From an uncultured Eubacteriales bacterium (GTDB lineage Bacteria; Bacillota; Clostridia; Oscillospirales; Butyricicoccaceae): a DNA stretch of 31,400 bases. Position 1 is the stretch's first letter. Every line of letters starts with the position of its first letter. This document shows positions 14,935-23,194 of this stretch, piece by piece. The stretch covers positions 1 through 31,400 of the forward strand of contig USML01000007.1 in NCBI GenBank assembly GCA_900555855.1, in the 5' to 3' direction. Below the pieces are notes generated by a model that worked only from the letters and a program-made list of their open reading frames with translations, did not search any database and was not told the origin of the DNA. The translations under genes were made by a program, and so were the position numbers.

Positions 14935-16536
14935 ATGAAGAAGTACTTAGCGCTGCTGCTGGCCGCGATCATGGTTCTGGCAATGCTCGCCGGCTGCGGT
15001 AATGAACCCGGAAACGACTCCCCGAACACAGGCACAGGCAAGCAGATCCCGGCAGAGCTCACCGTCGTGGGCGATAACTGGGAGGGCATCGATATGTTCC
15101 TTGTGGACTCCTGGAACGACGGCGTTCAGGGCTTGGCAGCCGACAGCATCCTGACCATGGATGACGACGGCAGAGCACTGCCTCAGATCGCTTCCAAATC
15201 CGTCTGGAGCGAGGACGGCCTGACCTGGACCCTGACCTTCCCGGAGGGAATGTATTATGCCACCGGCGAGCAGCTGGAGCCGGAGGATGTGGTGGCCAGT
15301 CTGGAGCATGGTCTGGAATACAGCACCTGGGCCGACGGCTATCAGATGATTGATTCCATGGAGATCCATGGCCGGGATGTGATCATCCACCTGAAGGAAT
15401 ATCAGGCGGACATGGAGTATAATTTCATGAGCTCTTTCGTGGGCGTTATCGACAAGGATGAGCTGGACAGCATGACCAACGATGAGCTGCTGTGGGGCTG
15501 CCACCCCTATGGCGCTTACTACATCGAGGAGTTTCAGGCCGGCGCCTATGTGACGCTGAAGGCAAACCCCGGCTATGTGACCCACAATCCGCTGGTGGAA
15601 AACAAGGGCAAGCCCAATGTGGAGAAGATCAATGTGGTCATGGGCGGAGAGGCCTTCACCTATTACACCGGCCAGATCAATGGGGAATATGACCTTCTGA
15701 ACTCTGCGCCCTCCGATTATCTGGAGGATCTGCAGGCCTCTGATGCCGTGACGCTGGTGGAAAGCAGCTGTGCGATCTCCGCCTATGCGGAATTCAACAC
15801 GAAAAACGAATTCCTGGCGGATAAAAATGTCCGCCTTGCCATCATCCGGGGCTTTGACAGGGATAAGTGGGACGCCTACAGTGATGCCTACAACGGCGCC
15901 ACCTATTCGCTGATCCAGGATAATTGCCTGAACTACAGCCAGGAGGCGGCGGATTATTACAAGAAAAACTATGGATATGATGTGGAGGAGGCCAAAAAGC
16001 TGCTGGCGGATGCCGGCTGGGCCGATACCGACGGCGACGGCTTTGTGGATAAAAACGGCAAAAAGCTCAGCATCACCTTCAGCTCCCGCGATCAGGTCAA
16101 TTCCATTACCGTGGCCCAGTCGCTGCAGGAGGATATGAAGGCGATCGGCATCGAGATGAACATCACCACGCAGGATTGGTCCTATGTGAATCAGGGCGTC
16201 CGCGAGGGCAATTTTGACATCGCGTACCTGAGCCTTGGCTGGTCCGAGCCGATGCTGCTGCTGGATAATTTCTGCAACCGCAGCGACATTGCCGCGGAAT
16301 GTACGAATTTGGATCGGGAAGGCTATCTGGCGATGGTCGCCAAGGTCCGCGGCACCGTGGACTACGATGAGCGCACCAAGCTCATTGCAGAGGTCCAGGA
16401 GAAGCTGTTTGACTATGCGACCATTATGCCGCTGCTGCGGGGCACCGGCTACCGCTGCTGGAGCAGTAAGCTGGGCGGTGTGGTTTCCACGCCCACCGGA
16501 AATCTGTTCCTGAACGACGCCTATATCATGGAATGA
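14935..16536 (+). CDS. Peptide ABC transporter substrate-binding lipoprotein (DppE/OppA type)
   Basis: This 533-residue family 5 extracellular solute-binding protein begins with a lipoprotein signal: MKK, a hydrophobic core, and the lipobox LAGC with acylated Cys21. The mature part starts with a Ser/Gly/Pro-rich linker, then the SBP_bac_5 features: GLTWTLTFPEGMYYATGEQLEPEDVVASLEH, the VRLAIIRGFDRDKW region and a second lobe with YDVEEAKKLLADAGW. It would capture peptides outside the membrane and deliver them to the permeases encoded upstream. A GGAGG seven bases before the ATG at 14935 sets the start. Its position as last gene of the operon, just before a strong terminator, is common. The specificity cannot be read from sequence; the facing D-aminopeptidase gene hints at D-containing peptides. 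Confidence 0.93.
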   Translation: MKKYLALLLAAIMVLAMLAGCGNEPGNDSPNTGTGKQIPAELTVVGDNWEGIDMFLVDSWNDGVQGLAADSILTMDDDGRALPQIASKSVWSEDGLTWTLTFPEGMYYATGEQLEPEDVVASLEHGLEYSTWADGYQMIDSMEIHGRDVIIHLKEYQADMEYNFMSSFVGVIDKDELDSMTNDELLWGCHPYGAYYIEEFQAGAYVTLKANPGYVTHNPLVENKGKPNVEKINVVMGGEAFTYYTGQINGEYDLLNSAPSDYLEDLQASDAVTLVESSCAISAYAEFNTKNEFLADKNVRLAIIRGFDRDKWDAYSDAYNGATYSLIQDNCLNYSQEAADYYKKNYGYDVEEAKKLLADAGWADTDGDGFVDKNGKKLSITFSSRDQVNSITVAQSLQEDMKAIGIEMNITTQDWSYVNQGVREGNFDIAYLSLGWSEPMLLLDNFCNRSDIAAECTNLDREGYLAMVAKVRGTVDYDERTKLIAEVQEKLFDYATIMPLLRGTGYRCWSSKLGGVVSTPTGNLFLNDAYIME

Positions 16537-16579
16537 TCAGAACGAGGCTCATTACTCTCTCCTTTTTCGGCAAGTCCCA

Positions 16580-16614
16580 GAAAGGCCCTTGCGGCAGAGC
16601 CGCAAGGGCCTTTC
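16580..16614. terminator. Bidirectional terminator between the binding protein and D-aminopeptidase genes
   Basis: GAAAGGCCCTTGCGGC (16580-16595) pairs perfectly with GCCGCAAGGGCCTTTC (16599-16614) around a three-base loop, between two convergent stop codons. The T runs are short on both sides, but the 16-bp stem is very stable. Confidence 0.85.
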
Positions 16615-16633
16615 CCTGTAAGAAAACAGCAGG

Positions 16634-17479
16634 TCAGCGATAAAGGTCGGCGTCGTCTCGAAAATTGCCGGCCAGAGAGGCACCGGTCAGAAAGGCCTGA
16701 TAGGCCGTCAGATAGTCGGGGCCGAAGCAGCGGACGCTGGTTTCGTCCAGTCGGCGCGTATTGGGTGCGGCAGCGGCGCGGGCGGCCTGGACCTCGGCGG
16801 AATAGCGCACATCAATACAGGCTTCGCCTTCCAGCACCATGGGCTGGGCACCTGCAGACTGCGCATGGAGCAGAGCGGCCTTGACGGTCTCTGTGATGCG
16901 CTGGGCGTTGCGCAGCGGGTGGTGGCACAGGGCGGCATTGTTGCTGATGGCAATTTTGGTCTCCACGGTGTAAACGCCGGGAATGCTCTCCCGCGCATCG
17001 GCACAGACCAGATCGTCGCCGGAAAGAAAAACGACCGGCACACCGTAAGCACCCAGACAATAGCCCACCAGATCATGCTCGGAGGCGACCTTTCCGTTGA
17101 TGAAAAGCTCCACCATGGAACCATAGGAGTAGCTGTGGCTGATAACGCCCTTGGCGCCTTTGCGCCGATGGTAGCCGATGAGCAGCGCGGCGTCGCAGCC
17201 CAACTCGGCGCCCTGGGCCATGCTCAGCGGACGAAGCGTTCCGGAGATCAGGTCGATCCGGGGATCCAGCTGCTCGATGAGCAGATTGGAGCCGTCGTTG
17301 TGAGCGTCGTTGACGATAACCTGCTCTGCTCCGGCCTGAAAAGCGCCCTCGGCAGCCGCATTGACATCGTTTGCCATCATACGGCGGGCAAATTCATATT
17401 CCCGGTGGTTGGTCATGACCTGACCGAGCTTATAGATTCCGGAGATGCCTTCCGCATCCATGGAAATGTAGACTTTCAT
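16634..17479 (-). CDS. dppA: D-aminopeptidase, M55 (DppA) family
   Basis: The 281-residue protein aligns closely by position with Bacillus subtilis DppA, a decameric di-zinc D-aminopeptidase. It has the SxDxEG signature (SMDAEG, Asp8 and Glu10), His60 in VNDAH, His104 in IGYH, a further His at 115 in SHS, and Glu at about 134. These correspond to the known zinc and active-site positions. The enzyme removes N-terminal D-amino acids such as D-Ala from short peptides in the cytoplasm. The ATG at 17479 is chosen over an in-frame GTG at 17488, which lies only two bases after GGAG; the ATG also reproduces the family numbering. It has its own promoter but lies head-to-tail against the peptide importer, so a shared pathway is likely. 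Confidence 0.92.
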   Translation of the reverse strand: MKVYISMDAEGISGIYKLGQVMTNHREYEFARRMMANDVNAAAEGAFQAGAEQVIVNDAHNDGSNLLIEQLDPRIDLISGTLRPLSMAQGAELGCDAALLIGYHRRKGAKGVISHSYSYGSMVELFINGKVASEHDLVGYCLGAYGVPVVFLSGDDLVCADARESIPGVYTVETKIAISNNAALCHHPLRNAQRITETVKAALLHAQSAGAQPMVLEGEACIDVRYSAEVQAARAAAAPNTRRLDETSVRCFGPDYLTAYQAFLTGASLAGNFRDDADLYR

Positions 17480-17530
17480 GGCTTTCACAACTCCTTTTTA
17501 TGAAATCGCGGCGGTTCGCGGGATCGAATG

Positions 17531-17543
17531 CCCCGGACCGGGG
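17531..17543. promoter_or_regulatory. Palindrome in the dppA 5' untranslated region
   Basis: CCCCGG-A-CCGGGG is a perfect GC dyad roughly 16-28 bases downstream of the predicted dppA transcript start. It could be a repressor operator. No regulator is known for it; chance cannot be excluded in GC-rich DNA. Confidence 0.3.
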
Positions 17544-17565
17544 AGCCGGGTTCTTTCTGAATTTC

Positions 17566-17594
17566 ATTATAAAAGGAAATCCCGGGCGGGACAA
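17566..17594 (-). promoter_or_regulatory. Promoter of dppA
   Basis: On the minus strand TTGTCC (17589-17594) and a perfect TATAAT (17566-17571) have a 17-base spacer, about 90 bases before the ATG at 17479. Confidence 0.75.
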
Positions 17595-17783
17595 GGGAAA
17601 ATTTGCAAAAAACGGAATTTTCGAACCGCAAAGCAGAAGCAGATCGTCCACTCCGCTTACCCGGACCGCAAGGGGCGGCGGGACGCAGCGCCCTTCACCG
17701 CGTTTCGTCCTTCGCAGCGCTTGGCACCCCTGGAGCATCTCAGTCCCTTTTTAATGGGCGCGGGCAAAGCCTTTCCAACAACG
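17595..17783. other. Gap without a recognisable gene
   Basis: Between the dppA promoter and the tRNA-Gln terminator I see no convincing ORF, ribosome binding site or RNA gene on either strand. The octamer CGCAGCGC occurs twice within about 30 bases, which I regard as composition. The full dppA-tRNA gap (17480-17819) therefore holds only the dppA promoter, the palindrome and the tRNA terminator. Confidence 0.5.
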
Positions 17784-17814
17784 CAAAAACAGCCCGTCCG
17801 ATTGGACGAGCTGT
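17784..17814 (-). terminator. Terminator of the tRNA-Gln transcript
   Basis: On the minus strand ACAGCTCGTCC pairs with GGACGGGCTGT (one U-G pair) around AATC, followed by TTTTTG. It lies six bases beyond the encoded CCA. Confidence 0.85.
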
Positions 17815-17819
17815 CTGCA

Positions 17820-17893
17820 TGGCAGCGAGAGAAGGATTCGAACCCTCACAAACAGAGTCAGAGTCTGTCGTGCTACCCTTACACAATCTCGCT
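17820..17893 (-). tRNA. tRNA-Gln, anticodon CUG
   Basis: The minus strand folds into a complete cloverleaf of 74 bases. The acceptor stem AGCGAGA/TCTCGCT is perfect, the D arm contains AAGGGTAG, the anticodon stem ACAGA/TCTGT encloses the loop CTCTGAC, and the T arm is GAGGG-TTCGAAT-CCTTC. The discriminator is G and the 3' CCA is encoded. The loop reads anticodon CUG, decoding CAG as glutamine. It is a single tRNA gene with its own consensus promoter and terminator. Confidence 0.95.
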
Positions 17894-17906
17894 AAACGCA
17901 AGAATT

Positions 17907-17934
17907 ATTATACCGCATATCCGCCGTTTGTCAA
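17907..17934 (-). promoter_or_regulatory. Promoter of tRNA-Gln
   Basis: On the minus strand a perfect TTGACA (17929-17934) and a perfect TATAAT (17907-17912) are separated by 16 bases, immediately upstream of the tRNA. Confidence 0.88.
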
Positions 17935-17975
17935 GCGGTTTTTTCAGATTTTCCCGGATTTTTTTGCAAAAAGGC

Positions 17976-18004
17976 TTTCAAAACCGGCCGTATCCGCTTA
18001 TAAT
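17976..18004 (+). promoter_or_regulatory. Promoter of polA-rimI-tsaD
   Basis: TTTCAA (17976-17981) and a perfect TATAAT (17999-18004) with a 17-base spacer lie about 33 bases before the polA ATG. It is divergent from the tRNA-Gln promoter. Confidence 0.75.
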
Positions 18005-18036
18005 AAAGAAAACACATCTCCAGGGAGGATGGCAGG

Positions 18037-20721
18037 ATGAAACTGATGGTTCTGGACGGCAACAGCCTGATCAACCGGGCCTTTTACGGCGTGCGGCCGC
18101 TGAACGCCCCCGACGGGACGCCCACCAACGCGGTCTATGGCTTTGTGGCCATTTTGCAGAAGCTGCTGGAGGAGGAAAAGCCCGATGGGCTCTGCGTGGC
18201 CTTTGACCGGCGGGAGCCAACCTTCCGCCACAAGGCCTACGACGGCTATAAGGCCCAGCGCAAGCCCATGCCGGAGGAGCTGGCCCTGCAGCTGCCGGTG
18301 CTGAAATCTGTGCTGGACGCCATGGGCATCCTGCGGGTGGAGCTGGCGGGCTATGAGGCAGACGATCTGCTGGGGACCATGTGCCGTCTGGGCGCTCAGG
18401 CGGGAGACGCCTGCCTGCTGGTCACCGGCGACAAGGACAGCTTTCAGCTGATCTCCGAAAGCACCACCGTGCTCCATGTAAAAAACCGCATGGGCAAGAC
18501 GGAGACCATCCGCTACACGCCGGAGCGCTTCCGGGAGGAATATGGCTTCGAGCCGCCCCGGATCGTGGATCTGAAGGCCCTGATGGGCGATCCCTCCGAC
18601 AACATCCCCGGCGTCCCCGGCATCGGAGAAAAGACCGCCATGGAGCTGCTGCGCCGCTGGGGCAGCATGGAGCAGGTCTATGCCCATCTGGAGGAGCTGG
18701 AGCTTCGGCCTGGCATGCGCAGAAAGCTGGCGGAGGGCCTGGAGAGCGCCCGGATGTCCTATGCGCTGGCCACCATCGACACCAATGTGCCCATGGATTT
18801 TCACCCGGCGGAGACCCGCTGGACCCCGGCAGACTACAAGCCGGAGCTTTATGCCCTGTTTTTCCGGCTGGGCTTCGTCCGCTTCATTGAAAAGATGGGC
18901 CTCAAGCCCACGGAGGAGGATCTGGCGGGAGGGCCCGTCTGGGAGGGCGAATGCCATATGACGGAGCTTCTGACGGAGGAGCAGGTCCGTCAGGCGGGAC
19001 AGGCCCTTCTGGCCTGCGGAAAGACGGCCTATGTCCGGGCGGAGGCGGAGCTTTCTCTGATCGCCGTGCAGCAGTCGCCCTCGGAGGAGCAGGCGGAGGC
19101 TTATTTGCTGGATCGGGAGCGCTATACCGGCGATTGGGACCGGGCGCTGGCGCTGCTGCTGCCGCCGGCGCTGCCCAAGGCCGGCCACGGGATCAAGCCC
19201 CTGCTGTGCCGCCTGCTGGAGGCGGGCGTCCCGGCGGAAAACTGGGTCTTTGATTCCGCCATCGCCGCCTATCTGCTGGATCCGGCGGCAGGCGCTTATG
19301 AGATCGACGCGGTCTGCCGGAAATATTGCGGCTTCACCCCCTGCCGGGGGGAGGATGCCGAGCCGGAGGGACAGCTCTCGCTGCTGGACGGCCCGGCGGA
19401 GCTTCCGGACCGGGCCATGCGCTATGCCCGGGCCGCCAGCCGCGCCGCGGCGGCGGAATGTCTGCAGGAGGTGCTGGAAAAGAAGCTGCGGCAGCAGGGA
19501 ATGCGGGAGCTTTATGAGACCATCGAGCTGCCGCTGACGCCGGTGCTGGCCCAGATGCAGCAGGCGGGCATGGCTGTGGACGAAACGCGGCTGCAGGCCT
19601 TTGGGCGGGCGCTGGAGGAGGAGATCTCCGGCTGGGAAAAGGAGATCTACCGGCTGGCGGGCCATGAGTTCAAGATCGGCTCGCCCAAGCAGCTGGGGAC
19701 GGTGCTCTTTGAGGAGCAGGGCCTGAAGGCGGGCAAAAAGACCCGCTCCGGCTATGCCACCGATGCAGACACCCTGGAAAAGCGCCGGAAGGACAGTCCG
19801 CTGGTAGACGCCGTCCTGCGCTGGCGCAAGGCCTCCAAGCTGAAGAGCACCTATGTGGAGGGCCTGAGCCGCTATATCGGGCCGGACGGCCGCATCCACT
19901 CCACCTTTCACCAGACGGTGACCGCCACGGGCCGGCTCAGCTCCGCAGATCCCAACCTGCAGAACCTGCCCGTCCGGCAGCAGCAGGGAAGCGAGGTGCG
20001 CCGGTGCTTCGTGCCCCGGGAGGGCTGGCTGCTGGTGGACGCGGACTATTCCCAGATCGAGCTGCGGGTGCTGGCGCACATGGCAGACGACGCCGCCATG
20101 CAGGAGGCCTTTGCCTCTGGGGAGGATTTCCACGCGGTGACGGCCTCGCAGGTGTTCCACATCCCGCTGGAGCTGGTAACGCCCCAGCTGCGCTCCGCCG
20201 CAAAGGCGGTCAACTTCGGCATCGTTTACGGCATCTCCGCCTGGTCGCTGGCAGACGATATCCATGTGAGCAGCAAGGAGGCCCAGCAGTATATCGACGC
20301 CTATCTGGAGCGCTACCACGGCGTCCGGGACTATATGGACCGAGTCAAAAAGGAGGGCGCGAAGCAGGGCTATGTGACCACGCTCTACGGCCGGCGGCGG
20401 TGGCTGCCGGAGCTGAAGAGCGCCAACTTCCAGCTGCGCTCCTTCGGCCAGCGGGCCGCTATGAACGCCCCCATTCAGGGGACGGCGGCAGACATCATCA
20501 AGCTGGCCATGGTGCGGGTGGCCCGGCGGCTGCAGCAGGAGCAGATGCGCACCCGGCTGATCCTGCAGGTCCACGACGAGCTGATCCTGGAGACGCCCCG
20601 GGAGGAGCTGGAACGGGCCTGCGCCCTGCTGAAGGAGGAAATGGAGGGGGCCGCCCAGCTGAAAACGCCGCTGGTGGCCGAGGTGAGCTATGGAGAGACC
20701 TGGTATGACGCAAAGAAATGA
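18037..20721 (+). CDS. polA: DNA polymerase I
   Basis: The 894-residue protein has the full Pol I layout: an N-terminal 5'-3' exonuclease/FEN domain (GNSLINRAFYGV, FDRREPTFRHKAYDGYKAQR, VTGDKDSFQLI, MGDPSDNIPGVPGIGEKTA), a middle 3'-5' exonuclease-like domain (about 300-470), and the family A polymerase. Motif A is DADYSQIELR with catalytic Asp670, the O helix RSAAKAVNFGIVYG starts at 719, and motif C is QVHDELILE with His846-Asp847-Glu848. The middle domain lacks the DxE metal ligands of a proofreading exonuclease, as in many Firmicutes polymerases, so proofreading is probably absent. It works in Okazaki primer removal and repair synthesis. GGGAGG precedes the ATG by eight bases. It overlaps rimI by 17 bases. 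Confidence 0.97.
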   Translation: MKLMVLDGNSLINRAFYGVRPLNAPDGTPTNAVYGFVAILQKLLEEEKPDGLCVAFDRREPTFRHKAYDGYKAQRKPMPEELALQLPVLKSVLDAMGILRVELAGYEADDLLGTMCRLGAQAGDACLLVTGDKDSFQLISESTTVLHVKNRMGKTETIRYTPERFREEYGFEPPRIVDLKALMGDPSDNIPGVPGIGEKTAMELLRRWGSMEQVYAHLEELELRPGMRRKLAEGLESARMSYALATIDTNVPMDFHPAETRWTPADYKPELYALFFRLGFVRFIEKMGLKPTEEDLAGGPVWEGECHMTELLTEEQVRQAGQALLACGKTAYVRAEAELSLIAVQQSPSEEQAEAYLLDRERYTGDWDRALALLLPPALPKAGHGIKPLLCRLLEAGVPAENWVFDSAIAAYLLDPAAGAYEIDAVCRKYCGFTPCRGEDAEPEGQLSLLDGPAELPDRAMRYARAASRAAAAECLQEVLEKKLRQQGMRELYETIELPLTPVLAQMQQAGMAVDETRLQAFGRALEEEISGWEKEIYRLAGHEFKIGSPKQLGTVLFEEQGLKAGKKTRSGYATDADTLEKRRKDSPLVDAVLRWRKASKLKSTYVEGLSRYIGPDGRIHSTFHQTVTATGRLSSADPNLQNLPVRQQQGSEVRRCFVPREGWLLVDADYSQIELRVLAHMADDAAMQEAFASGEDFHAVTASQVFHIPLELVTPQLRSAAKAVNFGIVYGISAWSLADDIHVSSKEAQQYIDAYLERYHGVRDYMDRVKKEGAKQGYVTTLYGRRRWLPELKSANFQLRSFGQRAAMNAPIQGTAADIIKLAMVRVARRLQQEQMRTRLILQVHDELILETPREELERACALLKEEMEGAAQLKTPLVAEVSYGETWYDAKK

Positions 20722-21169
20722 GAGCCTGACCTTCTGCCATCTCCGGCCGGAGCATATCGACCAGCTGGCGGAGCTGGAGGTGCAGTGCTTTTCCGATCCC
20801 TGGAGCCGGGAGAGCCTTGCGGAGGAGCTCTCCAACCCCCTGTCCGTGTATTATCTCTGCACGGAGGGGGCGCAGGTGCTGGGCTATATCGGCACGCGGC
20901 AGCTGGGAGAGGAATGGGAGATCGTCAATGTGGCCGTCCGGCCGGCGCACCGGCGGGAGCATATCGCCTCCCGGCTGCTGGAATGGCTGCTGGCAGACGC
21001 CCGGGAAAGACAGGCGGAGACGGTCTTTCTGGAGGTACGGGAGAGCAATCTCCCCGCCATTCGATGCTATGAGCGCTTCGGCTTCCGGCAGGTGGGCCTG
21101 CGGAAGCGGTATTATGAAAAGCCCGTGGAAAACGCGCTTTTGATGGCGCGGGAGGTGGAACAGAAATGA
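20705..21169 (+). CDS. rimI: Ribosomal protein S18-alanine N-acetyltransferase RimI
   Basis: This 154-residue GNAT protein contains the acetyl-CoA binding core VAVRPAHRREHIASRLLEWLLADAR, then the FLEVRESNLPAIRCYERFGFRQVGLRKRYY segment characteristic of RimI, including the late YY. It starts inside the end of polA (ATG at 20705, preceded by GGAGAG), and its stop overlaps the tsaD start as ATGA. Association with tsaD is common in bacteria. It acetylates the N-terminus of S18 in known cases; here that is by homology. Confidence 0.93.
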   Translation: MTQRNESLTFCHLRPEHIDQLAELEVQCFSDPWSRESLAEELSNPLSVYYLCTEGAQVLGYIGTRQLGEEWEIVNVAVRPAHRREHIASRLLEWLLADARERQAETVFLEVRESNLPAIRCYERFGFRQVGLRKRYYEKPVENALLMAREVEQK

Positions 21170-22203
21170 GCAAGCTGATCCTTGCGATCGAAAGCTCCTG
21201 CGACGAGACGGCCTGCGCCGTCAGCCGGGACGGGAGAGAGATCCTGGCGGATGTGGTCTATTCTCAGGCGGATATGCACGCCCTGTACGGCGGCGTGGTG
21301 CCGGAGATCGCTTCCCGCAAGCATATCGAAAAGGTCTCGCTGGTGGCGGAGCAGGCGCTGCGGCAGGCCGGCGTCCGGCGGGAGGAGCTGGATGCGGTGG
21401 CGGCCACCTGTGCGCCGGGCCTTATCGGCGCGCTGCTGGTAGGGGCAAACTTTGCCAAGGCCGCGGCCATGGCGCTGGACAGGCCCTTCGTGCCCGTCCA
21501 TCATATCCGGGGCCATGTGGCGGCCAACTATGTGGCCTTTCCAGAGCTGGAGCCGCCCATGACGGCGCTGGTGGCTTCCGGCGGACATACGGTCATTCTG
21601 GACATTGCGGACTATACCCATATGCAGGTGCTGGGCACCACAAGGGACGACGCGGCGGGGGAAGCCTTCGACAAGATCGCCCGGGTGCTGGGCCTGCCCT
21701 ATCCCGGCGGCGCAGCCATGGACCGGCTCGCAAGGGAGGGCGACCCGGGCCGCTACCGGCTGCCCCACGCGGGCATCCGGGATTCGCTGGATGTTTCCTT
21801 CAGCGGCCTGAAGACTGCGGCGGTGAACCTGGTCCACAACGCCGCCCAGAAGGGCGAGACCGTCTCCGGCCCGGATCTGGCGGCGGCGGTGTCCTGTGCG
21901 GTGGCGGAGACCGTGGTGCCCAGGGTCATTGCGGCGGCAAAGCAGCGGGGAAGACGCCGGGTGGCGGCCGCCGGCGGCGTGGCGGCAAACAGCACCCTGC
22001 GGGCCATGCTGCAGCGGGAATGTGACCGGGCGGGGCTGGCGCTTTATCTGCCGCCCCTGTCCCTCTGCGGCGACAATGGCAGCATGATCGCCTGCCAGGC
22101 TTATTTTGAGCTGATGGCGGGCAATGTGGGCGCGCCGGATCAGAACTGCTTTGCCACCATGGCGGCCTCGGAGGATGTGTGCCGCTTTGACAACGCACTG
22201 TAA
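21166..22203 (+). CDS. tsaD: tRNA N6-threonylcarbamoyladenosine transferase TsaD
   Basis: The protein has 345 residues, normal for TsaD. The ASKHA-fold motifs are intact: ILAIESSCDETACAV at the N-terminus, the metal-binding HxxxH (His113 and His117 in HHIRGHVAANY), ASGGHT, DDAAGEAFDKIARVLGLPYPGG, FSGLKTA, GGVAANSTLR and the C-terminal CGDNGSMIA. It transfers the threonylcarbamoyl group to A37 of ANN-decoding tRNAs, together with TsaB and TsaE, which are not encoded here. It is the last gene before a strong terminator. Confidence 0.97.
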   Translation: MSKLILAIESSCDETACAVSRDGREILADVVYSQADMHALYGGVVPEIASRKHIEKVSLVAEQALRQAGVRREELDAVAATCAPGLIGALLVGANFAKAAAMALDRPFVPVHHIRGHVAANYVAFPELEPPMTALVASGGHTVILDIADYTHMQVLGTTRDDAAGEAFDKIARVLGLPYPGGAAMDRLAREGDPGRYRLPHAGIRDSLDVSFSGLKTAAVNLVHNAAQKGETVSGPDLAAAVSCAVAETVVPRVIAAAKQRGRRRVAAAGGVAANSTLRAMLQRECDRAGLALYLPPLSLCGDNGSMIACQAYFELMAGNVGAPDQNCFATMAASEDVCRFDNAL

Positions 22204-22250
22204 AGGCCGGCCGGTATAAATTGGAAGCGATCTTCCACACAGCCCTGCGG

Positions 22251-22285
22251 AAAGCGGCGTTTTTTTCGCCGCTTTTTCTTTTTTT
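22251..22285 (+). terminator. Intrinsic terminator after tsaD
   Basis: AAAGCGGCG (22251-22259) pairs with CGCCGCTTT (22267-22275) around a T-rich loop and runs into a long T tract to 22285. Confidence 0.92.
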
Positions 22286-22328
22286 GCAAGGGCAGGGCAG
22301 CGTTTGCAGCGGGAAACGGCGGGCGCTG

Positions 22329-22358
22329 TGTGGAAAACTCTGTGGAAAGTGTGAATAA
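22329..22358. other. Cluster of DnaA-box-like 9-mers in the tsaD-rex gap
   Basis: Three tandem 9-mers resemble TGTGGATAA, the complement of the DnaA box: TGTGGAAAA (22329, one mismatch), TGTGGAAAG (22341, two) and TGTGAATAA (22350, one). No dnaA, dnaN or AT-rich unwinding region is nearby, so it is not oriC as seen here. It may titrate DnaA or be chance. The rest of the 325-base gap holds the tsaD terminator and the rex promoter. Confidence 0.35.
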
Positions 22359-22449
22359 CGCAGGGTAGACCCTCCCCGGCGCCGCAGCAAAGGCCGCAGA
22401 GTCTTTTCCGGTCCTTTGCCAAAAAAGCGCGCAACTTATGACAAAAACC

Positions 22450-22478
22450 TTGCAATCGAACGGGAAAACCGGTAAAAT
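22450..22478 (+). promoter_or_regulatory. Promoter of the rex operon
   Basis: TTGCAA (22450-22455) and TAAAAT (22473-22478) with a 17-base spacer lie about 50 bases before the rex ATG. I do not see a clear Rex palindrome overlapping it. Confidence 0.7.
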
Positions 22479-22528
22479 AAGAAGGAATAAAACAAAACCG
22501 TGCATTGGAACGGGAAAGGAAGGCGCGT

Positions 22529-23155
22529 ATGGAAAAGGAAAAAAGGATCTCCTCGGCGGTGATCCACCGGATGCCCCGGTATTACCGGCATCTCTGCGAC
22601 CTGCTGGACGCGGGCATCACCCGCATCTCCTCGGGCACGCTTTCCCAGCGTATGGGACTGACAGCCTCGCAGGTGCGGCAGGACTTCAACTGCTTCGGCG
22701 GCTTTGGCCAGCAGGGCTATGGCTATAATGTGGCGGAGCTGCGGGCTGCCATTGCAAGCATCATGCACATCGACCGGGAGCGCCGGGCCATCATCGTGGG
22801 CGCGGGAAACCTGGGCAAGGCGCTGATGAGCAATTTCAATTTCGCGAAATACGGGGTGCGGCTGGTGGCCGCCTTTGATTCCAACCCCATGCTCATCGGG
22901 CAGGAGATCTCCGGCGTCCCCATCTTTTCCTGCCGCAGCCTGGAGCAGGTCATGGCGGATTTCCGGCCGGATATCGCCATCCTCACCCTGCCCAAGCTCC
23001 ATGCCCGCTCCGCCGCCCAGCGGCTCATCGCCAGCGGCATCCGGGGCATCTGGAACTTTACCAGCATGGATCTGCATCTGGATGTCACCGAGGTCCCGGT
23101 GGAGAACATCCATTTTTCCGAGAGCCTGATGGTGCTCTCCTACAAGATCCCGTAA
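22529..23155 (+). CDS. rex: Redox-sensing transcriptional repressor Rex
   Basis: The 208-residue protein matches Rex in length and layout. An N-terminal winged helix (SAVIHRMPRYYRHL, ISSGTLSQRMGLTASQVRQDFNCFGGFGQQGYGYNV) is followed by a Rossmann NAD(H)-binding domain (IIVGAGNLGKALMSN at about 88-102, VAAFDSNP) and the C-terminal swapped helix. Rex binds DNA at low NADH/NAD ratio and represses fermentation and respiration genes. An in-frame TTG at 22505 is rejected because AAGGAAGG is placed for the ATG at 22529 and the conserved region begins there. It leads an operon with a short-chain dehydrogenase and a TtcA-like gene. Confidence 0.96.
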   Translation: MEKEKRISSAVIHRMPRYYRHLCDLLDAGITRISSGTLSQRMGLTASQVRQDFNCFGGFGQQGYGYNVAELRAAIASIMHIDRERRAIIVGAGNLGKALMSNFNFAKYGVRLVAAFDSNPMLIGQEISGVPIFSCRSLEQVMADFRPDIAILTLPKLHARSAAQRLIASGIRGIWNFTSMDLHLDVTEVPVENIHFSESLMVLSYKIP

Positions 23156-23194
23156 GCGCGGGCAAAACGCAGACAGAAACGAAGGGAGAAGCGT

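Noticed and set aside
17998..20835. Long open frame antisense to polA
   Set aside because: Composition-driven shadow of polA; no family-like sequence.
22479..22528. Rex autoregulatory operator between the rex promoter and ATG
   Set aside because: No TTGT(G/T)AA-N-TTAACAA-like palindrome is visible; only A/T-rich leader.
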